Below, in pieces: positions 1-8,186 of a stretch of DNA of 64,000 nt. The first letter of the stretch is position 1; each line of letters opens with the position of its first letter. The stretch spans positions 711,301 to 775,300 of the forward strand of contig JAICWS010000001.1 of the NCBI GenBank assembly GCA_025934695.1, given 5' to 3'. A program made the position numbers and the translations under genes. The notes beneath the pieces were generated by a model. That model made no database searches. It was not told where the DNA came from and worked only from the letters and a program-made list of their open reading frames with translations. Source of the stretch: Alphaproteobacteria bacterium. GTDB taxonomy: Bacteria > Pseudomonadota > Alphaproteobacteria > Micavibrionales > UBA2020.

Positions 1-3
1 CCG

Positions 4-234
4 TTAGTATTTCGGCGCCGGGGCTTCGTTCGGGGTTTCGTTATTGTTGATGGTGGTGTTGCTGCTGCTCGGGACCGGGACTTTATCCGAGCTTTCGTTC
101 TTGATAATCAGGTTCGTGCCGGTGTCGTTACGGGCCGGCACGCCATTGTAATAGAAATACCCGAGCCCGATGAGGCCGATGACGAGCACGCCCACCATGA
201 AGTACAGAAATCCGTTATCGGAATTGTCTGCCAT
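4..234 (-). CDS. Small single-pass membrane protein, downstream of the radical SAM cassette
   Basis: A 76-residue protein with one hydrophobic segment near the N-terminus (about residues 8-30, FLYFMVGVLVIGLIGLGYFY), followed by a polar Ser/Thr/Asn/Pro-rich tail that would lie outside the membrane. The start at 234 is chosen because AAGGAGGAGGAAC stands directly in front of it; an in-frame ATG six codons upstream overlaps that ribosome site. It is the last minus-strand gene after the radical SAM enzyme, about 100 bases downstream, so co-transcription is possible but not shown. No functional family is recognised; a housekeeping inner-membrane protein unrelated to the cassette is equally possible. 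Confidence 0.75.
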   Translation of the reverse strand: MADNSDNGFLYFMVGVLVIGLIGLGYFYYNGVPARNDTGTNLIIKNESSDKVPVPSSSNTTINNNETPNEAPAPKY

Positions 235-336
235 TGTTCCTCCTCCTTGCATCGCAAAGTTGTGTGTTAAGCCAATCGCGCTGAAAGAGGGATGGTTCCA
301 AAGGGCGTTTACCTCTTTGGTGGCAGAGGCGCGCGA

Positions 337-1434
337 TCAGACATAATGGCTGAATTCGGCCTGCGTGGGCTCGCCACTCAAGGCGTCGGCGGCGAGCTGT
401 TCGAACCGCCGCAGGACCATGCCGCCATAGACCATTTCGGCCATCAGTTCCTGGATATGCTCGATGATGACGCCCTTCACCTTCGGATCGCGGTAGATGC
501 GCATGCAGGCCTGGCAGCGGTGCGCGTACATGTTCTCCCACTTGATGCTGGGGTCTTTCTGCGCGGCCCAGGCGACGATCTTCTCGGGGCCGATCTTGTG
601 CAGCGCGTAGAGGAACAAGTCGCTTTCGGCGTCTTCGATCGCCTGCGCCAGCGGGTTGCGGCCGCTTTCGGGTTTTTCGAGCGCATTGCCGATCTGGAGT
701 TCCGGCACCGTGCGCATGCCGAGGCCGCAGCAGGGCGCGATCTTGCCGGAGCCCTGCACGACATAGTTCGACAAAACGCTTTCGCAGCCGCGGCGGTGCG
801 CGACGTTCGACTTGTTCGCGTAAAGCCCGTCGGGATATTCCGCGACATTGTCGGGACGGATCGGCATCCAGGGCGAGCGGATGAAAGTGAAATGCTTGTC
901 CATCAGTTCTTTTGACGCGAGCGTTTCGATATCCTTTAGTAATTGCGCCTCGTCGACCTGCGACTTCGCGCGCAGCTCGAACATCAGCCCGGTGCTCATC
1001 CCCGCCCGCACCGAGGCACGCACCGCATTCAGCACGTTCGGCAGAGGAATAAAGCGCACATGCTCGTCGCCGGTCGAATAGTTGATTTCGTCGAGGCCCG
1101 CGTCCATCAGCTCGCGGATCCCTTTTTCCGCGACGCTGGGCGAGGTCGCCCATTGCGCGTTCGAGACGATGCGCGTCGACATATTGTAGCTCTTGGCGCG
1201 GCGGATGCATTTGACGAGATCGTCCCAGCGCAAGGACGGCTCGCCGCCCGTGAAGATGACCTGCTTCAATCCGATATCATGCGCCCAGTCGATGGCGGAC
1301 AGGCCGGTTTCAAGCGTAATGTCGTTCTTGTCATGCGGGCTGGAAAAGGTGCCGCACTCCGCGCATTGCGCGTTGCACCGGTAGGTGAGCATCAGCGTCA
1401 GGTTGCGATGCTGAATGAGATCATGTTCGGTCAT
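337..1434 (-). CDS. Radical SAM enzyme with extra C-terminal cysteines (SPASM-like), putative peptide-modifying
   Basis: A 365-residue radical SAM protein. Cys20, Cys24 and Cys27 form the CxxxCxxC cluster that binds the 4Fe-4S/SAM centre, and GGEP follows at 63-66. A second group of cysteines (217, 235, 236, 307, 310) in the C-terminal half resembles the auxiliary-cluster SPASM/twitch arrangement of enzymes that modify peptides. The gene starts 26 bases after the stop of the third of three tandem paralogous proteins and is preceded by AAGGT. Enzymes next to repeated short substrates are the usual arrangement in RiPP biosynthesis, so a maturase role (epimerisation, thioether or other crosslink) is inferred. 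The exact subfamily is not recognised, and tRNA or cofactor modification cannot be excluded. Confidence 0.85.
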   Translation of the reverse strand: MTEHDLIQHRNLTLMLTYRCNAQCAECGTFSSPHDKNDITLETGLSAIDWAHDIGLKQVIFTGGEPSLRWDDLVKCIRRAKSYNMSTRIVSNAQWATSPSVAEKGIRELMDAGLDEINYSTGDEHVRFIPLPNVLNAVRASVRAGMSTGLMFELRAKSQVDEAQLLKDIETLASKELMDKHFTFIRSPWMPIRPDNVAEYPDGLYANKSNVAHRRGCESVLSNYVVQGSGKIAPCCGLGMRTVPELQIGNALEKPESGRNPLAQAIEDAESDLFLYALHKIGPEKIVAWAAQKDPSIKWENMYAHRCQACMRIYRDPKVKGVIIEHIQELMAEMVYGGMVLRRFEQLAADALSGEPTQAEFSHYV

Positions 1435-1460
1435 GGCGGACCTTAATTTAGGTCAGGCTT

Positions 1461-2015
1461 TCAGGAAAACCAGGAAATCTGGTCCGCCACAATTTGAGCA
1501 TGATGCGCCATGTCGCGCAACTGTTCTGTGGATGCGAAGCGCGGGCCGGCGGGCACGCGGTAGCCGGGGCGCTGCTCGCGGTCCTTCTCGTCCTTGTAGT
1601 TGCTGCCGCTCAAATTCACGAAGGCAACAGATACCGTAATCATGGAGACAGCGACCGCGACGATGGGGCCTTCGTTGAACTCGTCGGTCAGGCCGCCAGC
1701 TTGCAATTCATCATGGCCGGAAACCGCATGCCAGAGCGAGGTAAAGACATTCGCGTTAGTGCCGCAGGCGCTGCTCTCCTTCGCTGAAAGCGTTTCGTGA
1801 TAAAGTCCATAGTCGAGCGTGTCCAAGGCATCGGCCAGCTTCTTGTAACCGGAAGAGAGGCGGATCTCCTTTGCGGGCGCGACGGCGAGGGCTTCCAGCA
1901 GAGCGGAGGGTCTCTGCCAGTAGGTCGTCGCGGCATCTTCCGCCGCGCCCGCATAAAATGCGGAGAGCTTTTTCAGCCCTCCGTCGATCTTGAATGTCAG
2001 CTTCTGCTTGGTCAT
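1461..2015 (-). CDS. Third tandem paralogue of a putative radical-SAM substrate family
   Basis: A 184-residue protein that begins TKQKLTFKIDGGLKKL like its two upstream neighbours, keeps the YW-x-P-ALLEAL-VAPAKEIR-SSGYKKLAD block, and ends with the same AD-x-x-x-WFS tail. Between these conserved ends lies a variable segment which here is only loosely alternating (VAVAVSMITVSVAFVNLSG). AGGAAG precedes the start. It has no signal peptide and no recognised fold. The constant N-terminus and C-terminus around a hydrophobic/Thr variable centre could be leader, core and follower of a modified peptide, but the protein is long for a RiPP precursor and could be an ordinary structural protein. It is the paralogue closest to the enzyme gene and the most diverged of the three. 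Confidence 0.75.
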   Translation of the reverse strand: MTKQKLTFKIDGGLKKLSAFYAGAAEDAATTYWQRPSALLEALAVAPAKEIRLSSGYKKLADALDTLDYGLYHETLSAKESSACGTNANVFTSLWHAVSGHDELQAGGLTDEFNEGPIVAVAVSMITVSVAFVNLSGSNYKDEKDREQRPGYRVPAGPRFASTEQLRDMAHHAQIVADQISWFS

Positions 2016-2039
2016 GGATTCTTCCTGAATGCCGTTGCT

Positions 2040-2612
2040 TTAAGCGAACCAGCCGATATGGTCGGCGACCGTCTGCGCATAGCGCGCCATCACGCCGAGT
2101 TCCGCCGCAGAAGCGAAGGAAGGACCGCCCGGAACGGGCAGGCGCTTGGGCTCGTCCTTGTTATAGCCGCTGGTGACGGTGACCGTCATCGTCATGGTGA
2201 CCGTGATGGTGATCGTCATTGTCATGGTCATCGTGATGGTGACGGTCATCGCCTGGCCGAAGTTGTCGCCGAGGCGACCGGCCTGCAGCGCATCCCGGTC
2301 GGCGCCGGCCACCGCATGATAGAGCGAGGTGAAGGCGGTTTCCTGGATGTTCAGGTCGCCGTCGTCGCGCGTGCGGTCGAAGCTGCCGTGCCATTTTTCG
2401 AAGTCGATGGTTTCCATCGTGTCGGCAAGTTTCTTGTAGCCCGAGGAAATGCGGATTTCCTTCGCGGGCGCGACATCGAGGGCCTCAAGCAGCGCTTCCG
2501 GTTTCTGCCAGTAAATATCCGCTGCTTTTTCCTCCTTCTCCGCGGTGGCATAGAAACCGGCGAGCTTTTTGAGGCCCCCGTCGACTTTAAAAGTTAACTT
2601 CTGCTTGGTCAT
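2040..2612 (-). CDS. Second tandem paralogue, carrying a strict alternating Thr-X tract
   Basis: A 190-residue protein with the family N-terminus (KQKLTFKVDGGLKKL), a central helical-looking region and the family C-terminus (RLPVPGGPSFAS ... ADHIGWFA). Residues 122-148 are a nearly perfect alternation of Thr with Met, Val or Ile, thirteen threonines at every odd position from 123 to 147, followed by SGY. Such a strand has one hydroxyl face and one hydrophobic face, as in amphipathic beta helices or D/L-alternating peptides. The start at 2612 is supported by GGAGGG in front of it; an upstream in-frame ATG lacks a site. The gene lies 77 bases after the first paralogue and 24 before the third. 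The product is not known. Confidence 0.8.
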   Translation of the reverse strand: MTKQKLTFKVDGGLKKLAGFYATAEKEEKAADIYWQKPEALLEALDVAPAKEIRISSGYKKLADTMETIDFEKWHGSFDRTRDDGDLNIQETAFTSLYHAVAGADRDALQAGRLGDNFGQAMTVTITMTMTMTITITVTMTMTVTVTSGYNKDEPKRLPVPGGPSFASAAELGVMARYAQTVADHIGWFA

Positions 2613-2689
2613 GATGCGTCCCTCCGGACATGCCTTCGGCGTCACGCGCCTTTGGCGTTTATCGTGTTGGTTGTTGCGAGAAGATTATT

Positions 2690-3151
2690 TTACGAGAACC
2701 AGCCGACCTGTTCCGCCACGGCCTGGGCATGGAACGCCATATCGGCGATGCCGGCCATCTTGGGGCCACCGGGGACCGGCAGGCGCTGCGCGGGTTGCTC
2801 GGGCTTATAGCCGCTCGTCACGGTTACGGTGATCACGACCACCACGACGGCCACGGACACGCTGGTGAAAGCCTGGCCGAAGTCATCGCCCAGACGGCCG
2901 GCGTTGAGCATCGGCACGCCCTCCTCGCTCCAGGCGCCGAAGTCGACGTCGCCCATCGTGTCGGCCAGCTGCTTGTAGCCGGACGAGATGCGGATTTCCT
3001 TCGACGGCGCGACGGAAAGTGCTTCGAGCAGCGCGCCGGGGTTCTTCCAATAGGTGTCAGTCGCGGCAGCCTCGCTGCCCTTGGAAGAATAGAACTCGGA
3101 CAGTTTCTTCAATCCACCGTCCACTTTGAACGTCAGTCGCTGCTTGCTCAT
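2690..3151 (-). CDS. First tandem paralogue of the putative radical-SAM substrate family
   Basis: A 153-residue protein, the shortest of the three tandem copies and the first in the direction of transcription. It shares the N-terminal KQRLTFKVDGGLKKL motif, the SGYKQLADTM block and the C-terminal LPVPGGP ... VGWFS end. Its variable segment (SVSVAVVVVVITVTVTSGY) is Val/Thr-rich and partly alternating. The 231 bases upstream hold no gene; a poor promoter-like pair (TTGACG at 3211-3216, CAGGAT at 3188-3193) is the only candidate seen there. No membrane anchor or signal peptide is visible. Function is unknown; the link to the radical SAM enzyme rests on adjacency and on the shared strand. Confidence 0.75.
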   Translation of the reverse strand: MSKQRLTFKVDGGLKKLSEFYSSKGSEAAATDTYWKNPGALLEALSVAPSKEIRISSGYKQLADTMGDVDFGAWSEEGVPMLNAGRLGDDFGQAFTSVSVAVVVVVITVTVTSGYKPEQPAQRLPVPGGPKMAGIADMAFHAQAVAEQVGWFS

Positions 3152-3382
3152 TTTCTGTGCCTCAATCGTTATCTTTTCGTTAATTCAATCCTGTCACGGT
3201 TAAGTTGGAGCGTCAAACGGTAACCGAAATTTCCTCTTAATTTCAGCTAGTTACGGGACATATTTCGAACGCCAATTCTCTACCGTTCGTGTATGAATTC
3301 GCAATTCCCGATTCGTTTTATAGGATTTTACTTGCCTTGAGCATACGGGCCCCCATCGCGCCAACTGGACTTCGGTCCCGCC

Positions 3383-4708
3383 CTATTCCTTCAAATTTGC
3401 GCATTTGCCTGCATCGCAAACGGCGTGCCATGACACCGTTGGGACGCAGTCCTGGCTCTTGTCCTGCCAATCCTTTGGGCAGCTGACGCGGACGAGGGCC
3501 GTGAGTTTCTCGGCGGTCGTTTTAGCCGCGTCCGTGACCGAGGCCTTGGGAAGAAACCAGCGATCATGACAGGCTGGTCCGCCCACGGGGAAATAATAGG
3601 CGTCGCAGTCCGCGTCTTTCTGGCAGGTTGTAGCAAGCGACTGAAGAAAACTGTTCATCTTCGCGACCGCATCGGCGCAGGTCTTCGGCGCGGCGCCGCT
3701 TTGGTGGCACCAGGCGTTGAGGTCCGCATTGTCCGTGTGCAGGCGGCACATGCCTTTGGCGAGCGGGCCATTCTTGTCCTTCAGCGTACCGTCCTTCACG
3801 CGCTGCATGAAAAAGTGCGCCGCCTTGTCCTGCGACTTGGTCTTTTCCACCGCCTCCGCGAGGATCTTATCGCCATCATCGTGCACCTGCGACAGGTTCG
3901 GCGCGTTCAGGCGGTCGATGGCGTCCGGGATGGCACGCCGCCCCTCCTCGCCCATTTCGCCGATCGCGACGATGGTCGCGAAGGGATCGGCGACTTCCTT
4001 GTCGTGCAAAATGCCGATCAGCACGTTGACGGTCTGCGCCTTGTCGCAGGGATATAATTTAATACTGCTGCCGACCGCCGACTGGCGGCTTTCCATGAGG
4101 CCGATGCGCAGGGCCTGCTGGAGCGCATCGGGCGGCACGGGTTGCTTGTTGTCGGCGAGCAGGATCAGCATGAGCGCGGCGGACAGGCGTTTTTCGCCCG
4201 TTTCGCTGATCAGCTGCGGCGCGAGCTCGTCGATAACATGCTGGACGCCGAAGAAGGTGCGGATCGCGTAAACGATCTGGTAGCGTTCGATGCGGTTGTC
4301 GAAATAGAGCTGTAGTTCGCCCATCAGCTGGTTCATTACGAAGTCGCCGGGCGCGAAGGTTTCCAGTGCCACGTCCGTGTCGGAACGCACATTGACGAAC
4401 ACCACATCGCCCACCGCGATCGTCGGCGCGGGCTGGATGTCGATGGGCACGGAGACCGCCGTGTTGGCGGCGGCCATTTTCGCGGCACCTGTTACATTGC
4501 AGCCGTTTTCGGTCGTCGAACCTGCAATCTCTTTCAGGCGCACGACGGCCGTATGGTTCTCCTTGATGGCCGTGACTTCGCCCATGACCGTGCATTGGTC
4601 GGGCCCCTCCGACCCGCCACCGGGACGGCTGGCAACGGCCGGTGCGGCGCTCAAAAACGAGGCCGCAAACAGGATTAAAACGCAGGAAAGGAGACGGGTA
4701 CGCAGCAT
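3383..4708 (-). CDS. Secreted protein of unknown function with Cys-rich C-terminal domain
   Basis: A 441-residue protein with a clear signal peptide (hydrophobic residues 7-26, cleavage near AVA-SRP). The middle is largely helical and could contain HEAT-like repeats. The last 84 residues hold seven cysteines at about 362, 368, 380, 410, 421, 431 and 436, starting with C-x5-C (CQKDADC), and should form a disulfide-bonded periplasmic domain. The same spacing style recurs in the small secreted protein at 38619-38936. The gene stands alone on the minus strand, divergent from gyrA. No family name can be given. Confidence 0.8.
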   Translation of the reverse strand: MLRTRLLSCVLILFAASFLSAAPAVASRPGGGSEGPDQCTVMGEVTAIKENHTAVVRLKEIAGSTTENGCNVTGAAKMAAANTAVSVPIDIQPAPTIAVGDVVFVNVRSDTDVALETFAPGDFVMNQLMGELQLYFDNRIERYQIVYAIRTFFGVQHVIDELAPQLISETGEKRLSAALMLILLADNKQPVPPDALQQALRIGLMESRQSAVGSSIKLYPCDKAQTVNVLIGILHDKEVADPFATIVAIGEMGEEGRRAIPDAIDRLNAPNLSQVHDDGDKILAEAVEKTKSQDKAAHFFMQRVKDGTLKDKNGPLAKGMCRLHTDNADLNAWCHQSGAAPKTCADAVAKMNSFLQSLATTCQKDADCDAYYFPVGGPACHDRWFLPKASVTDAAKTTAEKLTALVRVSCPKDWQDKSQDCVPTVSWHAVCDAGKCANLKE

Positions 4709-4840
4709 GCCTAAACCCTTTCACAAAACACCCCTGAATTCAAGCGCATAGCAGTTGCTTATGTGAACATTGGTCCTATATTTATGTCTTTGTGGAATGC
4801 CGCAAAGATGCTAAAAAAGTGACTGTTTTAACGCTATTCC

Positions 4841-4906
4841 GTCATCCCCGCGAAAGCGGGGATCTCGTACACACAGGAGCGGGATTCCCGCTTGCGCGGG
4901 AATGAC
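4841..4906. repeat. REP-like palindrome, family A (GTCATCCCCGCG type)
   Basis: An imperfect inverted repeat: GTCATCCCCGCGAAAGCGGGG on the left and the complementary CCCGCTTGCGCGGGAATGAC on the right, each arm also forming its own GC hairpin. A second copy lies at 26247-26327. It sits between the divergent secreted-protein gene and gyrA, just upstream of the gyrA ribosome site. Dispersed palindromes of this kind are common in proteobacteria. Confidence 0.8.
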
Positions 4907-4930
4907 GCCTAGAGGGGCAGGAGAACTTAA

Positions 4931-7639
4931 GTGACCACCGACAATACCGCCGCCAAACCGACCGATATCTCGCCCGTCACCATCGAAGAGGAGATGCAGC
5001 GTTCATACCTCGATTACGCGATGAGCGTCATCGTGAGCCGCGCCCTGCCCGACGTCCGCGACGGGCTGAAGCCGGTGCACCGCCGCATCCTGTTCGCGAT
5101 GCGCGAAGGCGGGTTCGACAGCTCCAAGCCTTATAAAAAATCCGCCCGCATCGTCGGTGACGTGATGGGTCATTTCCACCCGCACGGCGACATGGCCATT
5201 TACGACGCCATGGTGCGCCTCGCGCAGGATTTCTCGATGCGCCTGCCGCTGGTCGATCCTCAAGGTAACTTCGGTTCGATGGACGGCGACCCGCCCGCGG
5301 CACACCGTTATACCGAAGCGCGCCTGACCAAGGCCGCCGAAACCATGCTGGACGACATCGACAAGGATACCGTCGATTTCCGCCCCAACTATAACGAAGA
5401 GCGCACCGAGCCCACCGTCCTGCCCGCGCGGTTCCCGAACCTGCTCGTCAACGGCGCCGGCGGCATCGCGGTCGGCATGGCGACCAACATTCCGCCGCAC
5501 AACCTCGGCGAAGTGGTCGACGGCTGCATCGCCTATGTCGATAATCCGAACGTGACGATCGACGACCTCATCAACATCATCCCCGGCCCCGACTTCCCGA
5601 CCGGCGCGCAGATCATCGGGCGCAACGGCATCCTCGGCACCTACCAGAACGGGCGCGGCTCCATCATCATGCGCGCGAAAACATCTTTCGAGGAGCTGCG
5701 CAAGGACAAGACCGCCATCATCGTGCACGAAGTCCCCTACCAGGTGAACAAGGCGCGCCTGATGGAGCGCATCGCCGAATGCGTGCGCGAGAAGATCATC
5801 GAGGGCATTTCCGACATCCGCGACGAATCCGACCGCGACGGCGTGCGCGTCGTCATCGAGCTCAAGAAAGACGCCATTCCCGACGTCGTCCTGAAGCAGC
5901 TGTTCAAGTTCACCGACCTGCAGACCTCCTTTCCCGCCAATATGCTGGCGCTGCATTACGGCCGTCCGCTGCTGATGAACCTGAAGGACATGATTTCGGC
6001 TTTCGTGAACTTCCGCGAGGAAGTCATCACCCGCCGGACGATCTTCGAACTCGGCAAGGCGCGCGACCGCGCGCATGTCTTGGCGGGCCTGGCCGTCGCC
6101 GTCGCCAACATCGACGAGATCATCGCCATCATCCGCAAGGCGAAAGACCCGAACGACGCGAAGGACCAGCTGACCGCCCGCAAGTGGCCGGCCGCGACAG
6201 TCGCGCCGCTCATCGCGCTTATCGACGATCCCGAATATCCGGTCGCGAATGACAACACCTACAAGATGTCGGACACGCAGGCCAAGGCCATCCTCGACCT
6301 GCGCCTGCACCGCCTGACCGCGCTCGAGCGCGACAAGATCGGCGACGAGCTGAAAGAGGTTTGCGCCTATATCAGCGAATGCCTGAAGATTTTGAGCAGC
6401 CACGAGGAACTGATGCACGTGCTGCGCGCCGAGCTGGTCGACATCCGCGAGAAATACGCGACACCACGCCGCACCGAACTGATCGCCGACGAGCATGAAA
6501 CCGACCTGGAAGAGCTGATCCAGAAGGAAGACATGGTCGTGACGGTCAGCCACGCAGGCTACGTCAAGCGCGTACCGCTCTCGACCTACCGCGCGCAGAA
6601 GCGCGGCGGCAAGGGCCGCACCGGCATGATCACGAAGGAAGAAGATTTCGTGACCGACATTTTCGTGGCGAATACGCACACGCCCGTGCTGTTCTTCACG
6701 ACCAAGGGCATCTGCCACAAGATGAAGGTCTACAGGCTCCCCCTGGGCACGCCGCAGGCGCGCGGCAAGGCTTTCGTCAACCTCCTGCCGCTTAGTCAGG
6801 ACGAGAAAATCTCGGTCGTTATGCCTCTTCCTGAAGATGAGGAGACCTGGGACAAGCTCGACGTCATCTTCGCGACGTCGCACGGCACCGTGCGCCGCAA
6901 CAGCCTCGAGGACTTCCGCAACGTCCGCGCCAACGGACTCATCGCCATGAAGCTCGAAGGCGGCGAAAAGCTGATCGACGTGCGCACCTGCGGTGAGAAG
7001 AAGGACCTCGTCCTCTCCACGCGCAAGGGCAAGGCGATCCGCTTCCCGGTGAACAACGAGACTTTGCGTCTCTTCAAGAGCCGCAATTCGACCGGCATCC
7101 GCGGCATCAAGCTCGCGGAAGGCGACGAGGTGGTCTCGATCTCCATCATCAACAACGTGGAAGCGACCCCGGACGAGCGCGCCGCATACCTGCGCAAGGC
7201 GTCGCAGCTGCGCAACCAGGTCGAAGAGGAAGGCACCGAGAGCGACGAGGAAGAAACGACCTCGGGCAACATTGTGCTGACCGACGAGCGCTTCAACGAA
7301 CTCGCGCGGCTGGAGGAATTCCTGCTCGCCGTGACCTCGAAGGGCTTCGGCAAGCGGACCTCGACCTATGAATACCGCGCCACCGGCCGCGGCGGCCAGG
7401 GCATCCGCAACATGAAGCTCTCCGCCAAGAACGGCGAGATCGTGGGCTCCTTCAACGTCAATGACTCGGACGAGGTCATGCTGGTCACCAACGGCGGCCA
7501 GATCATCCGCATGCCGGTCGAAGACGTGCGCTTCGTGGGCCGCCAGACGCAGGGCGTCACCCTCTTCCGCATTGACAGCGCGACCGAAGAAGTCGTCTCC
7601 GCCGCCATCATCCGCGACGTGGGCGGGGCGGAGGAGTAA
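4931..7639 (+). CDS. gyrA: DNA gyrase subunit A
   Basis: The 902-residue A subunit of DNA gyrase, which cuts and rejoins DNA to introduce negative supercoils. The N-terminal breakage-reunion domain carries the catalytic tyrosine (Tyr127 in [10 protein letters not shown]) and the quinolone region [12 protein letters not shown]. The GyrA box [10 protein letters not shown] at about 556-565 and the following beta-pinwheel domain distinguish it from ParC. Translation starts at a GTG preceded by AGGAG at seven bases. The residue equivalent to E. coli Ser83 is methionine (Met88 here), which is unusual at a site that controls fluoroquinolone binding. An Asp/Glu-rich insertion (about 757-780) interrupts the C-terminal domain. 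Confidence 0.98.
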   Translation: MTTDNTAAKPTDISPVTIEEEMQRSYLDYAMSVIVSRALPDVRDGLKPVHRRILFAMREGGFDSSKPYKKSARIVGDVMGHFHPHGDMAIYDAMVRLAQDFSMRLPLVDPQGNFGSMDGDPPAAHRYTEARLTKAAETMLDDIDKDTVDFRPNYNEERTEPTVLPARFPNLLVNGAGGIAVGMATNIPPHNLGEVVDGCIAYVDNPNVTIDDLINIIPGPDFPTGAQIIGRNGILGTYQNGRGSIIMRAKTSFEELRKDKTAIIVHEVPYQVNKARLMERIAECVREKIIEGISDIRDESDRDGVRVVIELKKDAIPDVVLKQLFKFTDLQTSFPANMLALHYGRPLLMNLKDMISAFVNFREEVITRRTIFELGKARDRAHVLAGLAVAVANIDEIIAIIRKAKDPNDAKDQLTARKWPAATVAPLIALIDDPEYPVANDNTYKMSDTQAKAILDLRLHRLTALERDKIGDELKEVCAYISECLKILSSHEELMHVLRAELVDIREKYATPRRTELIADEHETDLEELIQKEDMVVTVSHAGYVKRVPLSTYRAQKRGGKGRTGMITKEEDFVTDIFVANTHTPVLFFTTKGICHKMKVYRLPLGTPQARGKAFVNLLPLSQDEKISVVMPLPEDEETWDKLDVIFATSHGTVRRNSLEDFRNVRANGLIAMKLEGGEKLIDVRTCGEKKDLVLSTRKGKAIRFPVNNETLRLFKSRNSTGIRGIKLAEGDEVVSISIINNVEATPDERAAYLRKASQLRNQVEEEGTESDEEETTSGNIVLTDERFNELARLEEFLLAVTSKGFGKRTSTYEYRATGRGGQGIRNMKLSAKNGEIVGSFNVNDSDEVMLVTNGGQIIRMPVEDVRFVGRQTQGVTLFRIDSATEEVVSAAIIRDVGGAEE

Positions 7640-7649
7640 CGAAAAGAAA

Positions 7650-7721
7650 GGGAGATGCTTCGCTGCGCTCAGCATGACATTTTCTTTTATTTGTCATCCT
7701 GAGCGAAGCGAAGCATCTCTC
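7650..7721. repeat. REP-like palindrome, family C (GTCATCCTGAGCGAAGCGAAG type), left of GIY-YIG gene
   Basis: Two inverted arms: GGAGATGCTTCGCTGCGCTC AGCATGACA and TGTCATCCTGAGCGAAGCGA AGCATCTC, separated by an A/T-rich loop. It begins eleven bases after the gyrA stop and may also act as its transcription end. A related palindrome at 8036-8120 lies on the other side of the broken GIY-YIG gene. Confidence 0.8.
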
Positions 7722-7738
7722 TTCGTTCGGGAAGAGCG

Positions 7739-8028
7739 ATGAAGAATTATTACGTCTACATCTTGACGAATAAAACCCATTCCGTTCTTTACATCGGATC
7801 ACAAGTGATCTCGAACGTCGTCTCTATGAACATAAGAACAAGCTGATCAAGGGATTCACGACAAAATATAACGTCGCGAAGCTTGTCCATATCGAAGAAA
7901 CCCATAACGCCGTCTCTGCTATATCTCGGGAAAAACAACTGAAAGGCTGGCTTCGGAAGAAGAAAGACGCCTTGATAAGCGCTTCCAATCCTGGCTGGCG
8001 TGACCTCAGCGAAGATTGGCACGGGTAG
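7739..8028 (+). pseudogene. GIY-YIG single-domain nuclease (UPF0213/YhbQ-like), frameshifted
   Basis: Translation from 7739 gives MKNYYVYILTNK followed by SVLYIG, the GIY-YIG signature, and then runs out of frame. From about 7799 the next frame continues the family without a break: TSDLERRLYEHKNKLIKG, then ISREKQLKGW with the conserved Arg and Glu, ending SEDWHG and a stop at 8026-8028. One base is missing just after the YIG codon (near 7798). The family encodes stand-alone catalytic domains of about 95 residues, matching the repaired length. The gene is bracketed by REP-like palindromes. It may be a true pseudogene, a sequencing error or, less likely, a frameshift-controlled gene. Confidence 0.85.
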
Positions 8029-8035
8029 CAGCCAA

Positions 8036-8120
8036 GGGAGATTCTTCGGTCGCTGCCGCTCCCTCAGAATGACAGTTAATATTATAGAATGTCATCCTGA
8101 GCGAAGCGAAGGATCTCCCT
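8036..8120. repeat. REP-like palindrome, family C, right of GIY-YIG gene
   Basis: The right arm (TGTCATCCTGAGCGAAGCGA AG, 8090-8111) is nearly identical to that at 7691-7712. The left arm (8036-8074, GGGAGATTCTTCGGTCGCTG then CCGCTCCCTCAGAATGACA) is a degenerate inverted copy. Together with 7650-7721 it brackets the GIY-YIG reading frame. Confidence 0.75.
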
Positions 8121-8186
8121 TTCCCCCAGCAAGTAACCTTTCGCCAGTTTGAAGCGAATAACTTAAGGAACAACGGTCAGGAAAAT

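Noticed and set aside
5003-7675. An 890-residue open frame on the minus strand across gyrA
   Set aside because: It is the antisense shadow of gyrA: composition is His/Asp/Val-rich as expected from reversed GC-rich codons, and gyrA itself is certain.
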